Shown: positions 9,244-19,236, counted from the first letter of the stretch. The stretch is 39,195 bases of DNA from Negativicutes bacterium (GCA_031292035.1 JARLHX010000183.1:1-39195); one strand, 5' to 3'. Notes: generated by a model from the sequence alone, not told the origin. Translations and numbers: made by a program.

Positions 9244-10563
9244 ATGGAAAACCGGGTATTTGATGAAAACAAGCTGATGAGTAAGGTGCGGTGGAAGATT
9301 GTTCCCTATATTATGTTTCTGTATATCATCGCGATGGTTGATCGGGTAAACATTGGCTTTGCCGCCCTTCAGATGAACAAAGATCTTGGGATTGGCGCCA
9401 CCGCCTTCGGCATGCTTGCCGGGATATTCTTTATCGCGTATTTTTTCTTTGAGGTGCCCAGCAATGTCATTATGCATAAAGTCGGGGCCAGGCGATGGAT
9501 TGCACGTATACTGATCAGCTGGGGGATCATTACCATTATTACCGGTTTTGCCGAGACCGTCACCCAGATCGGGGTTATGCGGTTTTTACTCGGCGTAGCG
9601 GAGGCCGGTTTTCATCCCTGCATGATTTTGTATCTTACCTTCTGGTTTCCGGCCAAGCATCTGGCCAAAGCCGTGTCGCTATATGTCTGCGGGATGGCTA
9701 TCGCCAACATCCTTGTCGGACCACTATCGACCTGGATCATGGATAACGTGTCCTGGTATGCCATGGCTGGCTGGCGCTGGATGTTTGTTTTGGAAGGGAT
9801 TCCGGCGGTGCTTATGGGCGTGGTGACGTTATTTGTTATGACCGACCGTCCGGAGCAGGCAAAATTCTTGACGCCGGCAGAAAAGAACTGGCTGGTAGCC
9901 GAACTGAAAAAAGAGCATGAAGCCAAAGCGGCGAAGCTGCAGATTTCAAAGTGGGCGGTGTTTGGTCAGTTTCGTGTATGGCAAATTTCCTGGTGTCACA
10001 TCTGCTATGTCATCGCCAATTATGGCCTGGGGATGTGGGTACCGCAAATATTACGCGAATTGTCCAAAGTTCTGACCAATACCCAGATTGGCTTGATATC
10101 GACCGCACCCTATATTTGCGGGGTGGCCATGATGGTTGCGGTGGCCAGACACTCCGACAAGACGCTTGAGCGTCGCTGGCATATCGCTATGCCGATATTC
10201 ATGAGCTTTTTCAGCCTGATTGCACTGACAATGACCAGCAATTTATGGCTGTCGATATTCTTCATCTGTGTCAGCACTGCCGGTTTTTACGGCTTTATCG
10301 GCACCTTCTGGACACTGCCCCATATGTTTTTGAGTGAGGGAACGGCGGCGGTCGGGATCGCTATTATTAGTTCGGTGGGCAATCTGGGAGGATTCTTCGG
10401 GCCCTATTTCGTCGGTTTCCTAAAGGATGCGACCGGCTCGACCGATGCCGGGATGTACGTTTTGGCTTCATTCGCCGTATTGGCGGCACTGTCGATTCTG
10501 GCGATTCGGAAGAAAGCTGGCGAAGGACAGGATTTGACAGCAGGTACGGCGACAGGTGCTTGA
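9244..10563 (+). CDS. MFS transporter, anion:cation symporter (ACS) type
   Basis: This 439-aa permease has about 12 membrane segments in two halves, with the central loop near residues 215-240. The N-terminal pattern DRVNIGFAALQMNKDLGI and the first-half signature PSNVIMHKVGARRWIARI resemble ACS-family carriers of sugar acids, tartrate or aromatic acids. GGGGGG precedes the ATG. It is cotranscribed with the alcohol dehydrogenase and followed by a terminator. Uptake of an organic anion is likely; the compound is not identifiable. Confidence 0.88.
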   Translation: MENRVFDENKLMSKVRWKIVPYIMFLYIIAMVDRVNIGFAALQMNKDLGIGATAFGMLAGIFFIAYFFFEVPSNVIMHKVGARRWIARILISWGIITIITGFAETVTQIGVMRFLLGVAEAGFHPCMILYLTFWFPAKHLAKAVSLYVCGMAIANILVGPLSTWIMDNVSWYAMAGWRWMFVLEGIPAVLMGVVTLFVMTDRPEQAKFLTPAEKNWLVAELKKEHEAKAAKLQISKWAVFGQFRVWQISWCHICYVIANYGLGMWVPQILRELSKVLTNTQIGLISTAPYICGVAMMVAVARHSDKTLERRWHIAMPIFMSFFSLIALTMTSNLWLSIFFICVSTAGFYGFIGTFWTLPHMFLSEGTAAVGIAIISSVGNLGGFFGPYFVGFLKDATGSTDAGMYVLASFAVLAALSILAIRKKAGEGQDLTAGTATGA

Positions 10564-10713
10564 TAATAATCGTAGTCACAGAAGTTGAGCAGCTGATTAG
10601 GGCGGTTTTCGCTTCAGGACAGGCATTACCGATTAGTATGGTAGGACGTGGGGCATGGATTATAATTTGGGACCGGATATTTTGTTTAAATAAAATATAT
10701 CTTGGACACGGAG

Positions 10714-10741
10714 AAAGACGGGCACATATGCCCGTCTTTTT
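10714..10741 (+). terminator. Terminator after the MFS transporter gene
   Basis: AAAGACGGGCA pairs with TGCCCGTCTTT around CATA and is followed by T residues. Confidence 0.9.
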
Positions 10742-10796
10742 ACCCTTGGACGATGCATGATACAGTGAGACATCACAAGTTATTTTATACTGGCTA

Positions 10797-10826
10797 TTGA
10801 CAAAGGTATAAGTGTCCTGGTATGCT
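10797..10826 (+). promoter_or_regulatory. Promoter of the leuACDB-ilvB1 operon
   Basis: TTGACA (10797-10802), an 18-bp spacer and TATGCT (10821-10826) lie just upstream of the T-box leader. Confidence 0.65.
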
Positions 10827-10899
10827 GTATAACAATTACACTAATTGCAAAAATGAACAATCAAGGCTCGGTTGGTTTACAATTTGAGCCGCGAAAAAT

Positions 10900-11160
10900 G
10901 CCAAAAGTAATGACTGGGATAAAGCAAGGGCGGACAGCCGCTACAGAGAGCCGGTGGATGGTGCGAACCGGTGCGGGCGTCGTTGCGAAACTCACCCAGG
11001 AGCTTTTCTGCTGAAGCAGGCAATCGCCTGTCTAGGCTGAAACGCCGCCGGGCGTTAGCCGGAAGCCGCAGCATGCGGCGAACGAGTACAATGTAGGGTG
11101 GTACCGCGATATTCGCCCCTATTGACGCCAAGAGTGTCAATAGGGGCGTTTTATTTTTTA
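10900..11160 (+). promoter_or_regulatory. T-box leader, Leu-specific (specifier CUC)
   Basis: This T-box riboswitch reads uncharged tRNA-Leu. Stem I runs from GACTGGG to CCCAGG and contains the AGAGAGCC and GTGCGAACCGG elements. The specifier position, just before the conserved purine in CTCACCC, reads CTC (10991-10993), a leucine codon expected to pair with tRNA-Leu(GAG). The T-box sequence AGGGTGGTACCGCG is at 11095-11108. A terminator follows (CGCCCCTATTGAC with GTCAATAGGGGCG, then a T run, 11114-11160). When leucyl-tRNA is scarce the antiterminator should form and leuA transcription continue. The 5' limit is approximate; 10835-10900 holds another small hairpin. Confidence 0.93.
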
Positions 11161-11208
11161 GGTCCCGGTGTACCGTTTGCCGAACTTGATTATAAGGAGG
11201 ATTCTACC

Positions 11209-12756
11209 ATGGAAAGACAGCTCGTAAAAATATTTGACACAACTCTCAGGGATGGCGAACAGACTCCCGGAGTCAGTCTAAATTCAGCCGAGAAACTGGA
11301 GCTTGCCCAGGCCTTGGCCAAGATGAAAGTGGATATCATTGAAGCCGGTTTCCCGATTGCCTCGCCTGGAGATTTTGCCGCGGTAAGCGGGATTGCCGCC
11401 AAGGTCAGTGGGCCGGTTATCGCCGGTTTGGCCAGGGCGCAGAAGCAGGATATCGACGCGGTGTATAACGCGGTGAAGGGGGCGGAACGGGCGCGAATTC
11501 ACACTTTTATCGCCACCAGCGACATCCATCTCGAACATAAGCTCAAGATGACCAGGGCGCAGCTCTTGACTGCCGCTGAGGAAGCGGTCATTTATGCCAG
11601 AAAGTATCTTGATGATGTCGAGTTTTCGGCGGAGGATGCTTCGCGGTCGGATTGGGATTTTCTGTGTCAGGTCTTCACCCGGGCGATTGCCGCCGGTGCC
11701 ACGACCATCAATGTTCCCGACACTGTCGGCTATACCACCCCGGTCGAGTTTGGCGCATTGATCAAATATATCAGGGAGCATGTGCCGAATATTGAACAAG
11801 CCGCTATCAGCGTTCACTGTCACGACGATCTGGGTTTGGCAGTCGCCAACTCTCTCGCCGCCGTCCAAAATGGCGCCACTCAGGTAGAATGTGCAATCAA
11901 TGGCCTGGGTGAACGGGCCGGCAATGCCTCACTGGAGGAAATCGTCATGGCGCTGCAAACCAGGTCCGACTACTACAAGGCAGCAACCGGTATCGATACC
12001 CGGCAGATTTACCGCACATCACGGCTTGTCAGCATTTTGACCGGGATTGTCGTCCAGCCCAACAAAGCCATTGTCGGTGACAATGCCTTTGCCCATGAAT
12101 CAGGGATTCACCAGCACGGGATGCTGAATAATCCGCTGACCTATGAAATCATGCGGCCGGAAACCATCGGCCTGAGCCGTAACGCGCTGGTTTTGGGCAA
12201 ACTATCTGGCAAACATGCTTTTGAGGAGCGCCTGATCAGCCTGGGATACCAAGTTGAAAAAGAAAGGGTCGCTGATCTTTTCGCCCAGTTCAAAGTGTTG
12301 GCTGACAGGAAAAAAGTGGTTTTCGACAAGGATATCGAGGCGCTGCTTTCCGAGAAGATCGCCGCCCAGCCCGAATGGTACCGCCTGGTGTACTACCATG
12401 TGATGAGCGGCAACCAGACGACAGCCACCGCTTCAGTCAGGGTAGAAAGCGACAATGGGGCCTCCGAGCAGGCCGCCTGCGGCGACGGACCGGTGGATGC
12501 CACCTTCAAGGCGATTGAAAAAGCGGTTGGCTTTGAGGTTTGCCTCAAGGATTACCAGATAAAAGCGGTGACCTCGGGAGAAGACGCTCTGGGCGAAGCA
12601 ACCGTCTGGCTGGAGCAGGATGACAAGGTTTTCAGTGGTCGGGGCTTGAGTACCGACGTCATTGAATCAAGTGCCAAGGCGTATGTCAACGCCATCAATA
12701 AAATGCTGGCCGCCTGCGGTCGGCCTGCCTCACAGCAGGCAGCAGAAGGGAAGTGA
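11209..12756 (+). CDS. leuA: 2-isopropylmalate synthase
   Basis: LeuA condenses 2-ketoisovalerate with acetyl-CoA, the first committed step to leucine. This 515-aa form has the N-terminal TIM-barrel signature [16 protein letters not shown], the metal-site motif [26 protein letters not shown] and a C-terminal regulatory domain (about residues 390-505) that binds leucine in this family. The ATG at 11209 follows TAAGGAGG; in-frame codons farther upstream run back into the T-box terminator and are rejected. It heads an operon with leuC (4-bp gap), leuD and leuB. Expression should depend on the Leu T-box, with feedback by leucine on the enzyme. Confidence 0.97.
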   Translation: MERQLVKIFDTTLRDGEQTPGVSLNSAEKLELAQALAKMKVDIIEAGFPIASPGDFAAVSGIAAKVSGPVIAGLARAQKQDIDAVYNAVKGAERARIHTFIATSDIHLEHKLKMTRAQLLTAAEEAVIYARKYLDDVEFSAEDASRSDWDFLCQVFTRAIAAGATTINVPDTVGYTTPVEFGALIKYIREHVPNIEQAAISVHCHDDLGLAVANSLAAVQNGATQVECAINGLGERAGNASLEEIVMALQTRSDYYKAATGIDTRQIYRTSRLVSILTGIVVQPNKAIVGDNAFAHESGIHQHGMLNNPLTYEIMRPETIGLSRNALVLGKLSGKHAFEERLISLGYQVEKERVADLFAQFKVLADRKKVVFDKDIEALLSEKIAAQPEWYRLVYYHVMSGNQTTATASVRVESDNGASEQAACGDGPVDATFKAIEKAVGFEVCLKDYQIKAVTSGEDALGEATVWLEQDDKVFSGRGLSTDVIESSAKAYVNAINKMLAACGRPASQQAAEGK

Positions 12757-12760
12757 CCAT

Positions 12761-14023
12761 ATGGGAATGACGATGACCGAAAAAATCCTGGCGCGCCACG
12801 CCGGTCTGGACCAAGTAGTGCCCGGCCAACTGATCAAGGCCAGACTTGACCTGATTCTTGTCAATGATATCACCGGGGCACCGGCGATCAAGGAGTTTGA
12901 CAAGATCGGCAACCCGGTGTTTGACAAAGAAAAGATCGTGATGGTGCCCGACCATTTTGTGCCGAACAAGGATATTAAGTCAGCGGAGCAGGCCAAGATC
13001 ATGAAGGATTTCGCCAGAAAGCACAATATTACTCACTATTTCGAAGTCGGCCGGATGGGCATAGAACATGTACTTCTCCCGGAAAACGGTCTGGTAGCCC
13101 CCGGCGAGCTGATCATCGGGGCCGACTCTCATACCTGTACATATGGGGCGGTAGGTGCCTTTTCCACCGGAGTGGGCCACACTGATGCCGGAGCGGCCAT
13201 GGCGGCCGGGGAAACCTGGTTCAAAGTGCCAAGCAGCATCAAGGTCGAGCTGACCGGCAAGCCATCCCGCTGGGTGACAGGCAAAGACGTCATCCTGACA
13301 CTGATCGGCATGATCGGTGTTGATGGCGCCCGCTATCAGTCGCTGGAATTCAGCGGTCCCGGAGTGGCTGAACTGACCATGACCGACCGGCTGACCATCG
13401 CCAACATGGCGGTCGAAGCCGGCGCCAAGAACGGCATCTTCCCGGTCGATGCAGTAACCCAGGCTTATGTCGGACCGCGGGTCAAGCGGGCCTATATCCC
13501 GGTTAGCGCCGACCCTGACGCCCAGTATGATCGCACCGTCGCCATCGACCTAGGAAAATTGACGCCGGTGGTTGCCCTGCCCTTCCTGCCGGAAAATGTG
13601 AAGCCGGTGAGTGAAATCAGCCCCACCCCGATTGATCAGGTGATCATCGGATCGTGCACCAACGGCCGGATCGAAGATTTAGCCCAGGCAGCTGAAATTA
13701 TCGCTGGCCGGGAGATCCACCCCGCCGTCCGGGCGATTGTCATCCCCGGCAGTCAGGCGGTATATATGGAAGCGATGCATAAGGGTTATATCGAGATCTT
13801 TATCAAGGCCGGTGCGGTGGTCAGCACACCCACCTGCGGACCGTGCTGCGGCGGGCACATGGGTATCCTGGCTGCCGGCGAACGGGCGGTGTCGACCACC
13901 AACCGCAATTTCCGCGGCCGGATGGGTCATGTCGACAGCGAAGTATACCTGGCAGGCCCGGCGGTGGCCGCAGCTAGTGCCATTCTCGGCCGGATTGCCT
14001 TACCTACGGAGGTGATAGCATGA
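12761..14023 (+). CDS. leuC: 3-isopropylmalate dehydratase large subunit
   Basis: LeuC with LeuD isomerises 2- to 3-isopropylmalate. This 420-aa protein is the shorter, archaeal/clostridial-type large subunit (HACN family), distinct from the roughly 465-aa enterobacterial form. Cluster cysteines are seen in [13 protein letters not shown] and [12 protein letters not shown], and [20 protein letters not shown] is the active-site segment. The ATG at 12761 sits four bases after the leuA stop with AGAAGGGA upstream. The last four bases overlap leuD (ATGA), indicating coupled synthesis of the subunits. Confidence 0.96.
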   Translation: MGMTMTEKILARHAGLDQVVPGQLIKARLDLILVNDITGAPAIKEFDKIGNPVFDKEKIVMVPDHFVPNKDIKSAEQAKIMKDFARKHNITHYFEVGRMGIEHVLLPENGLVAPGELIIGADSHTCTYGAVGAFSTGVGHTDAGAAMAAGETWFKVPSSIKVELTGKPSRWVTGKDVILTLIGMIGVDGARYQSLEFSGPGVAELTMTDRLTIANMAVEAGAKNGIFPVDAVTQAYVGPRVKRAYIPVSADPDAQYDRTVAIDLGKLTPVVALPFLPENVKPVSEISPTPIDQVIIGSCTNGRIEDLAQAAEIIAGREIHPAVRAIVIPGSQAVYMEAMHKGYIEIFIKAGAVVSTPTCGPCCGGHMGILAAGERAVSTTNRNFRGRMGHVDSEVYLAGPAVAAASAILGRIALPTEVIA

Positions 14024-14511
14024 TTTTAGAAGGAAAAGTGTGGCGCTATGGCGACAATGTCGATACCGACGTTATTATTCCGGCGCGTTACCTGAACACC
14101 ATCGACCCCAAAGAACTGGCGTCCCACTGCATGGAAGATATTGACTCAACGTTTGTCGGTCAGGTCAAAAGCGGGGACATCATGGTTGCTGGCCGCAATT
14201 TCGGCTGCGGCTCCTCCCGGGAACACGCTCCGGTTGCCATCAAGGCCAGTGGTGTGACCTGCATCATCGCCGACAGTTTCGCCCGGATCTTTTACCGCAA
14301 CGCCATCAACATCGGCTTGCCGCTCATCGAACTGGGACCGGAAGTGGAAAAAATCAAGAAAGACGATATCCTTAAAGTTGATCTGGGCAAAGGTATTATT
14401 GAAAATGTCACCAGCGGCGCAAGCTTTACCGTCCAGCCGCTGCCGGGCTTTATCCAGGAAATCGCCTCTGCCGGCGGCCTGATCAATTACGTCAAGGGGG
14501 AAAAGGCGTGA
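14020..14511 (+). CDS. leuD: 3-isopropylmalate dehydratase small subunit
   Basis: This 163-aa swivel-domain partner of LeuC carries the signature [12 protein letters not shown] and the substrate-recognition segment [14 protein letters not shown] (58-71). Its size matches the short LeuD that pairs with the 420-aa LeuC. It overlaps leuC by four bases and leuB by four bases (GTGA), so the three are translationally coupled. Confidence 0.96.
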   Translation: MILEGKVWRYGDNVDTDVIIPARYLNTIDPKELASHCMEDIDSTFVGQVKSGDIMVAGRNFGCGSSREHAPVAIKASGVTCIIADSFARIFYRNAINIGLPLIELGPEVEKIKKDDILKVDLGKGIIENVTSGASFTVQPLPGFIQEIASAGGLINYVKGEKA

Positions 14512-15578
14512 GTGCCAGAAAGATTGTAATCATTCCCGGTGACGGCATCGGCCCTGAGATCACAACCGCCGCCCGGATGGTGCTGGAAAAGACGGCCCGC
14601 CAGACCGGTCTCACCCTTGATTTTGCCACCTGCCTCGCCGGCGGTGCCGCCATTGATGCTGACGGCATACCCCTTCCGGAAGCCACCCTCGTCGCCGCCA
14701 AAGGCGCCGAAGCGGTTCTCCTGGGGGCAGTGGGCGGACCGAAGTGGGATAATGTGGCCCCCGATATCCGGCCGGAAAAAGCCATTCTCGGCCTGCGCAA
14801 GGCACTGGGGCTTTACGCCAACCTGCGTCCCATCCGGGTGCCGGCCAGCCTGGCGGCCTATTCGCCGCTCAAACCGGAAATCGTGGCCGGGGTCGATATC
14901 CTGATTGTCCGCGAGCTCACCGGCGGCATCTATTTTGGCGCCAAGTGCGAATCTGAGACGGTGGACGGGGTCGAACAGGCCTGGGATACCGAATTATACA
15001 GCGTGCCGGAAATAACCCGCATTGTCAGGACGGCCTGCCAGGCCGCTGCCCTTCGCCGTGGCCATGTAACCTCGGTGGATAAGGCCAATGTGCTGGCAAC
15101 CTCCCGCCTCTGGCGACGGGTGGCCGGCGACACCGCCCGGGAATTCGCCGGGATCAAGATTGATCACCTATATGTCGACAATTGCGCCATGCAGCTCGTT
15201 CTGGCCCCGAAGAACTTTGATGTTATTGTTACCAGCAATCTGTTTGGTGACATCTTAAGCGACGAAGCGGCAGTGGTGGCCGGGTCTATTGGCCTGCTGC
15301 CCTCAGCCAGCATCGGCGACGGTCCGGGTCTTTTCGAGCCCATCCACGGTTCGGCGCCGGACATCGCCGGCAAAGGGTTGGCCAATCCCATCGGTACCAT
15401 TTTGTCGGCTGCCATGCTGCTCCGGTTCTCGCTGGGCGAGCAGGCAGCGGCGGAAAAAATCGAGCAGGCGGTTGACTCCGTGTTGGCTGAGGGATACCGT
15501 ACTGCCGACCTTTATCGGTCCGGGTTGACCAAGGTCTCTACCGATGAAATGGCCCGTCTCGTAGCAGACAGAATCTAG
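14508..15578 (+). CDS. leuB: 3-isopropylmalate dehydrogenase
   Basis: LeuB oxidatively decarboxylates 3-isopropylmalate to 2-ketoisocaproate with NAD+. The 356-aa protein has IIPGDGIGPE at the N terminus, VRELTGGIYFG, the DKANVL and NLFGDILSDEAA metal/substrate motifs, and the NAD loop EPIHGSAPDIAGKGLANPIG. The start is GTG, overlapping the leuD stop. A 65-bp gap without a clear terminator separates it from ilvB1, so the operon likely continues. Confidence 0.97.
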   Translation: MSARKIVIIPGDGIGPEITTAARMVLEKTARQTGLTLDFATCLAGGAAIDADGIPLPEATLVAAKGAEAVLLGAVGGPKWDNVAPDIRPEKAILGLRKALGLYANLRPIRVPASLAAYSPLKPEIVAGVDILIVRELTGGIYFGAKCESETVDGVEQAWDTELYSVPEITRIVRTACQAAALRRGHVTSVDKANVLATSRLWRRVAGDTAREFAGIKIDHLYVDNCAMQLVLAPKNFDVIVTSNLFGDILSDEAAVVAGSIGLLPSASIGDGPGLFEPIHGSAPDIAGKGLANPIGTILSAAMLLRFSLGEQAAAEKIEQAVDSVLAEGYRTADLYRSGLTKVSTDEMARLVADRI

Positions 15579-15643
15579 AAAGGCTGTTTTGGGCAGCCTA
15601 CTCGGATGGGATTTACATTGCGCTGTAAGGGAGGTGGAGCGGC

Positions 15644-17305
15644 ATGAAGATGTCTGGCGCAAAAGTCATTGTCGAGTGTTTACGCGAACAAGGGGTCGAC
15701 ACTGTTTTCGGTTATCCGGGCGGCACTATTCTACCTTTCTATGACGCCTTATGCGATTCGCCGGTGCGCCATATCCTCACTGTGCACGAACAGGGGGCCG
15801 CACACGCTGCCGATGGATACGCCCGCGCCAGCGGCCGGGTGGGAGTCTGCATCGCCACTTCCGGCCCTGGGGCGACCAACCTCGTGACCGGTCTGGCAGC
15901 GGCCTTTATGGACTCCATTCCGGTGATCGCCATTACCGGGCAGGTGCCGACCTCGCTTATCGGCCGGGATGCCTTTCAGGAAATCGACATCACCGGGATT
16001 ACCATGGCAATCACCAAACACAATTTCTTGGTCAAAGACCCGGCCAAACTGGCTGATACCATTCGCTATGCCTTCCGTATCGCCCGCTCCGGCCGGCCGG
16101 GGCCGGTACTGATCGACGTGCCGCGCGATGTGCAGACCAGCGATGTATTCTTCGAGCCCGCCAAGGGATCGGAAAAGGTTCCTTCGGCCATCCCCGGGCA
16201 GGTTTTAAACCGGATCGAAGCCGCAGCCAGCGCCATTTGCGCCGCTAAGCGGCCGGTCATTCTTACCGGCGGTGGGGCAGTGGCAGCCGAGGCCCAGCAA
16301 GAAGTAAGGATGCTGGCCGAAAAACTGCATATTCCGGTTGTCAGCACCTTGATGGGTCTGGGTGGCTTCCCGGCTTCCCACCCTCTGTTTTTAGGTATGA
16401 CCGGGCTCCACGGCCTGAAGCCAGCCAATAATGCCGTCTTTGAAGCCGATGTCATTATTGCTGTCGGCAGCCGGTTCAGCGACCGGATTACCGGCGATCG
16501 GGCCAAATACGCCGCAGGCAAGACCATCATCCATATCGACGTCGACCCGGCCGAAATCGATAAAAATTTAGCGGCCCACATCGGTCTTACCGGAGACCTC
16601 AAAACCATACTGGGATTTCTGATCGAACGTCTGCCGACAGGAGGCGACAAAGCCTGGCGGGACAAGATCAAAGAATGGAAACGCGAAAAAGAGGCTGTTC
16701 AGGTTGTCGATCGATTGACCGCACCGGGCATTCTCAGCCAGATTGTCAAGCAGACCGCTGGCCAGCCCTGCATTTTTGCCACCGATGTCGGACAGCACCA
16801 AATGTGGGCAGCCCAGCACCTTAAGCTGGAGAACCCGCGGACCTGGATCACTTCCGGCGGTCTCGGCGCCATGGGTTTTGGTTTGCCGGCAGCGCTAGGA
16901 GCGCAGTTAGCCTCGCCGGACAAAAGGGTCATTTTAATCGCCGGTGATGGCGGCTTTAAAATGACTGGGGCGGAACTCTTTACTGTTGCCAGTTACAAGT
17001 TGCCGATTATTTCTGTCATCATCAATAATGGCGGGCTGGGAATGATCCGCCAGCTCCAACAGGTCTTTTTCGATAAACGCTATACTGCCTGCGACCTGCC
17101 GCCGGTAACCGATTTTACTCTGTTTGCTGCAGCCTTTGGTGTCCACGCCGTAAAAGTCGACAGTCGCCGGGCCTTTGCCAAGGCCTTTGCCGCTGCGTTG
17201 GCTTCGCCGAATCCTGAAGTGATTGTGGCCAATATCGCCCCCGAAGAAATGGTGTCGCCGATGACCCCGCCTGGCGGAGCCATCAATGCCTATATCGATA
17301 TTTAA
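15644..17305 (+). CDS. ilvB: Acetohydroxyacid synthase large subunit, copy 1 (Leu at the Trp specificity position)
   Basis: This 553-aa ThDP- and FAD-dependent enzyme makes acetolactate (valine/leucine) or acetohydroxybutyrate (isoleucine). The ThDP glutamate is Glu49 (HEQGAAHAADGYARASGR), and the ThDP/Mg motif GDGGFKMTGAELFT continues to the NN pair. The normally conserved Trp of GMVRQWQ is Leu471 here (GMIRQLQQ). Replacing the equivalent Trp464 in E. coli AHAS II lowers preference for 2-ketobutyrate, and AHAS I naturally has Gln there. I infer an enzyme biased to acetolactate, which fits its place in a Leu-controlled operon. GGGAGGTGG precedes the ATG. The shared small subunit is probably IlvN at 17736. 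Confidence 0.95.
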   Translation: MKMSGAKVIVECLREQGVDTVFGYPGGTILPFYDALCDSPVRHILTVHEQGAAHAADGYARASGRVGVCIATSGPGATNLVTGLAAAFMDSIPVIAITGQVPTSLIGRDAFQEIDITGITMAITKHNFLVKDPAKLADTIRYAFRIARSGRPGPVLIDVPRDVQTSDVFFEPAKGSEKVPSAIPGQVLNRIEAAASAICAAKRPVILTGGGAVAAEAQQEVRMLAEKLHIPVVSTLMGLGGFPASHPLFLGMTGLHGLKPANNAVFEADVIIAVGSRFSDRITGDRAKYAAGKTIIHIDVDPAEIDKNLAAHIGLTGDLKTILGFLIERLPTGGDKAWRDKIKEWKREKEAVQVVDRLTAPGILSQIVKQTAGQPCIFATDVGQHQMWAAQHLKLENPRTWITSGGLGAMGFGLPAALGAQLASPDKRVILIAGDGGFKMTGAELFTVASYKLPIISVIINNGGLGMIRQLQQVFFDKRYTACDLPPVTDFTLFAAAFGVHAVKVDSRRAFAKAFAAALASPNPEVIVANIAPEEMVSPMTPPGGAINAYIDI

Positions 17306-17320
17306 GAGGAGGTGGGTTTC

Positions 17321-17437
17321 ATGACCAGGCAGAATCAGCAGTCTGAGATTATCCGTGTAGGGGGAATCAACGACATTCTAGGCGGTGTCGACCCACAGGC
17401 GGATGAGAATCTGCTCCGGGTTGCTTTGGGGATTTAG
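17321..17437 (+). CDS. 38-aa conserved microprotein, paralog of the 30-aa ORF at 19269
   Basis: I do not recognise this protein. A very strong ribosome site (AAGAGGAGGTGG) lies 15 bases after the ilvB1 stop, and the ORF has 38 codons. Its second half, from Arg12, reads RVGGINDILGGVDPQADENL. The 30-aa ORF at 19269 has RVGGISHELGGVDPQADQNL. Over 27 aligned residues 18 are identical, and 10 of those 18 use different synonymous codons, the mark of selection on protein. There is no signal peptide, membrane segment or cysteine. It is not an obvious attenuator peptide: it lacks a run of Leu, Ile or Val codons. It lies at the end of the ilvB1 unit, just before the promoter of the ilvN unit. A small AHAS-associated factor is possible but unproven. 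Confidence 0.75.
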   Translation: MTRQNQQSEIIRVGGINDILGGVDPQADENLLRVALGI

Positions 17438-17473
17438 ATCATAAAATTCATTGCACTTTTTCTATGATGTATC

Positions 17474-17502
17474 TTGACAAACGGCAAAAGTATGTGGATA
17501 AT
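17474..17502 (+). promoter_or_regulatory. Internal promoter of the ilvN-ilvC unit
   Basis: TTGACA (17474-17479), a 17-bp spacer and GATAAT (17497-17502) form a near-consensus sigma-A promoter immediately before the riboswitch. Confidence 0.85.
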
Positions 17503-17506
17503 GTAT

Positions 17507-17524
17507 ACAACATTACAATGTTGT
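17507..17524. promoter_or_regulatory. Inverted repeat at the transcription start (candidate operator)
   Basis: ACAACATT-AC-AATGTTGT is a perfect 8-2-8 inverted repeat covering the expected +1 of the promoter. It could be a repressor site or a 5' hairpin of the transcript. No protein can be named. Confidence 0.45.
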
Positions 17525-17672
17525 GATGTAAGAAAGTGCATCTAGGGTTCCGCCGTAACAACGGGGCTGGTCCGAGCGATGCAGATGCGGAATGCCGCAT
17601 TACACCGTGGGTATAAAAGACTCTGCGGAAAGTTTCTTACGTAAGATGTAAGAAATTTTCGCAGGCTTTTTT
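17525..17672 (+). promoter_or_regulatory. ykkC-class riboswitch, probably ppGpp type, with terminator
   Basis: The ykkC-class core is recognisable: CTAGGGTTCCG, CTGGTCCGAG, ACACCGTGGG and TAAAAG. P1 forms from GTAAGAAA (17528-17535) and TTTCTTAC (17633-17640). The same TTTCTTAC also pairs with a second GTAAGAAA at 17648-17655 inside a terminator (CTGCG...CGCAG then T6, 17623-17672). Ligand-stabilised P1 and the terminator are therefore mutually exclusive, the layout of an ON switch. Known ppGpp riboswitches (ykkC subtype 2a) often control branched-chain amino acid genes; guanidine and PRPP subtypes usually do not. The subtype call rests on this context, not on diagnostic bases. Confidence 0.88.
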
Positions 17673-17735
17673 GTCGCCACGGTTTTTGTATATTGTATTC
17701 AAGAATGATTTTGTTGACGAGAGAGGAGGATTGCC

Positions 17736-18260
17736 GTGAAACATGTATTGTCGATCCTGGTATATAATCAGCCCGGGGTTCTGGTGCGAGTCGCCGGTAT
17801 GTTCTCCCGGCGCGGCTTCAATATTCATAGCCTGGCGGTGGGCACCACCCAAGACCCCGATTACTCACGAATCACCGTGGTGGTCTGCGGTGACAACGAC
17901 ATTCTCGACCAAGTGATCAAGCAGCTTGACAAGCTGGTGGAGGTTGTCGCGGTGCAGCCGCTGCCGCCGGATAACACGGTACGGCGGGGGATGGCGATGT
18001 TCAAGGTCGCCGCCGGGGAAAAACGCGGCGAGGTGCTGAAACTGGCGGAAGTTTTCCGCGCCAATGTGGTCGATGTTTCAGAAAACACAGTAACCATGGA
18101 AGTGACTGGCGATGAGGAAAAAATCAACGCCTTTGCCGAAGTTCTGGCGCCATACGGGATGCTGGAAATGGTCCGGACCGGTCTGGTAGGATTGGCCCGG
18201 GGCGAAAATACCATTCACCAATACGAGAGGGGACATTATTATGAGCAAATTGTACTATGA
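17736..18260 (+). CDS. ilvN: Acetohydroxyacid synthase small (regulatory) subunit
   Basis: This 174-aa regulatory subunit activates the large subunit and confers valine feedback. It has an N-terminal ACT domain (residues 1-75, with [20 protein letters not shown]) and the C-terminal domain typical of the long IlvN/IlvH form. The start is GTG, eight bases after GAGGAGG. It is the only small-subunit gene in the window and so probably serves both IlvB copies. Its last 20 bases overlap ilvC. Transcription should be set by the riboswitch just upstream. Confidence 0.95.
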   Translation: MKHVLSILVYNQPGVLVRVAGMFSRRGFNIHSLAVGTTQDPDYSRITVVVCGDNDILDQVIKQLDKLVEVVAVQPLPPDNTVRRGMAMFKVAAGEKRGEVLKLAEVFRANVVDVSENTVTMEVTGDEEKINAFAEVLAPYGMLEMVRTGLVGLARGENTIHQYERGHYYEQIVL

Positions 18261-19236
18261 TCTGGATGCCAACTGGGATGTAATCAGAAACAAAAAGGTG
18301 GCAATTATCGGCTACGGCAGCCAAGGCCACGCCCATGCGCTGAACCTGCATGACAGCGGGGTAGATGTTACCGTAGGCTTGTATAAAGGCAGAAAGTCCT
18401 GGGCCAAGGCCGAGACCGACGGTGTGAAAGTGGCCACGGTGAGCGAGGCGGTTGCCTCTGCCGATATCGTGATGATCCTGATCCCGGACGAAAAGCAAGG
18501 CCAGGTATACCGCGACCATATCGCTCCCAGCCTCAAGTCCGGCGCAGCACTGGCGTTTGCCCACGGCTTCAATATTCATTTTAATCAAATCGTCCCGCCG
18601 GAAAATGTCGATGTGTTCATGGTTGCCCCCAAAGGCCCTGGTCATTTGGTGCGACGGGTGTACACCGAAGGCAAAGGCGTTCCCTGTTTGCTGGCTGTCC
18701 ACCAGAACTTTACCGGCAATGCCCAAGAAATCGGCCTGGCGTATGCCCGCGGGATCGGCGGCACCCGGGCCGGCGTGTTGACCACCACCTTCAAGGAAGA
18801 GACCGAGACTGACCTGTTCGGCGAACAGGCGGTGCTCTGCGGCGGTGTAACCGAACTCATCAAAGCCGGGTTCGAGACCCTGGTGGAAGCAGGTTATCAG
18901 CCGGAATCAGCCTATTTTGAATGCATGCATGAAATGAAACTCATCGTCGACTTGATGTACGAAGGCGGAATGGCGATGATGCGCTATTCCATCAGTGATA
19001 CGGCCGAGTTTGGCGATTACATGACCGGGCGGCGGATCATCACCGCCGAGACCCGCGCCGAAATGAAGAAAATCCTGGCTGAAATCCAAGATGGCGAGTT
19101 CGCGAAAAAGTGGATGCTGGAAAACCAGGTCAACCGTCCGGTGTTCAGCGCTCTTCGCCGGACAGAAGCCGAGCATCAGATCGAAACCGTCGGCAAAGAA
19201 CTGCGGGATATGATGCCCTGGCTGAAAAGCAAATAG
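18241..19236 (+). CDS. ilvC: Ketol-acid reductoisomerase (class I)
   Basis: IlvC isomerises and reduces acetolactate and acetohydroxybutyrate with NAD(P)H and Mg2+. The 331-aa protein is the short class I form: the Rossmann motif is [17 protein letters not shown] (24-40), and the following loop [12 protein letters not shown], with Arg and Ser, suggests NADPH. The C-terminal knotted domain has [12 protein letters not shown] and the [12 protein letters not shown] metal site. The ATG lies inside the end of ilvN, with GAGAGGGG upstream, so the two are coupled. Confidence 0.97.
   Translation: MSKLYYDLDANWDVIRNKKVAIIGYGSQGHAHALNLHDSGVDVTVGLYKGRKSWAKAETDGVKVATVSEAVASADIVMILIPDEKQGQVYRDHIAPSLKSGAALAFAHGFNIHFNQIVPPENVDVFMVAPKGPGHLVRRVYTEGKGVPCLLAVHQNFTGNAQEIGLAYARGIGGTRAGVLTTTFKEETETDLFGEQAVLCGGVTELIKAGFETLVEAGYQPESAYFECMHEMKLIVDLMYEGGMAMMRYSISDTAEFGDYMTGRRIITAETRAEMKKILAEIQDGEFAKKWMLENQVNRPVFSALRRTEAEHQIETVGKELRDMMPWLKSK

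Noticed and set aside
10560..10760. 66-codon open frame after the MFS gene
   Set aside because: It reads through a strong terminator hairpin, has no ribosome site and shows no coherent protein features.
17321..17437. Classical attenuator leader peptide for ilvN
   Set aside because: The peptide lacks runs of Leu/Ile/Val codons, terminates before a separate promoter, and its residues (Gly, Asp, Pro, Gln) are conserved in the paralog, which suits a protein better.
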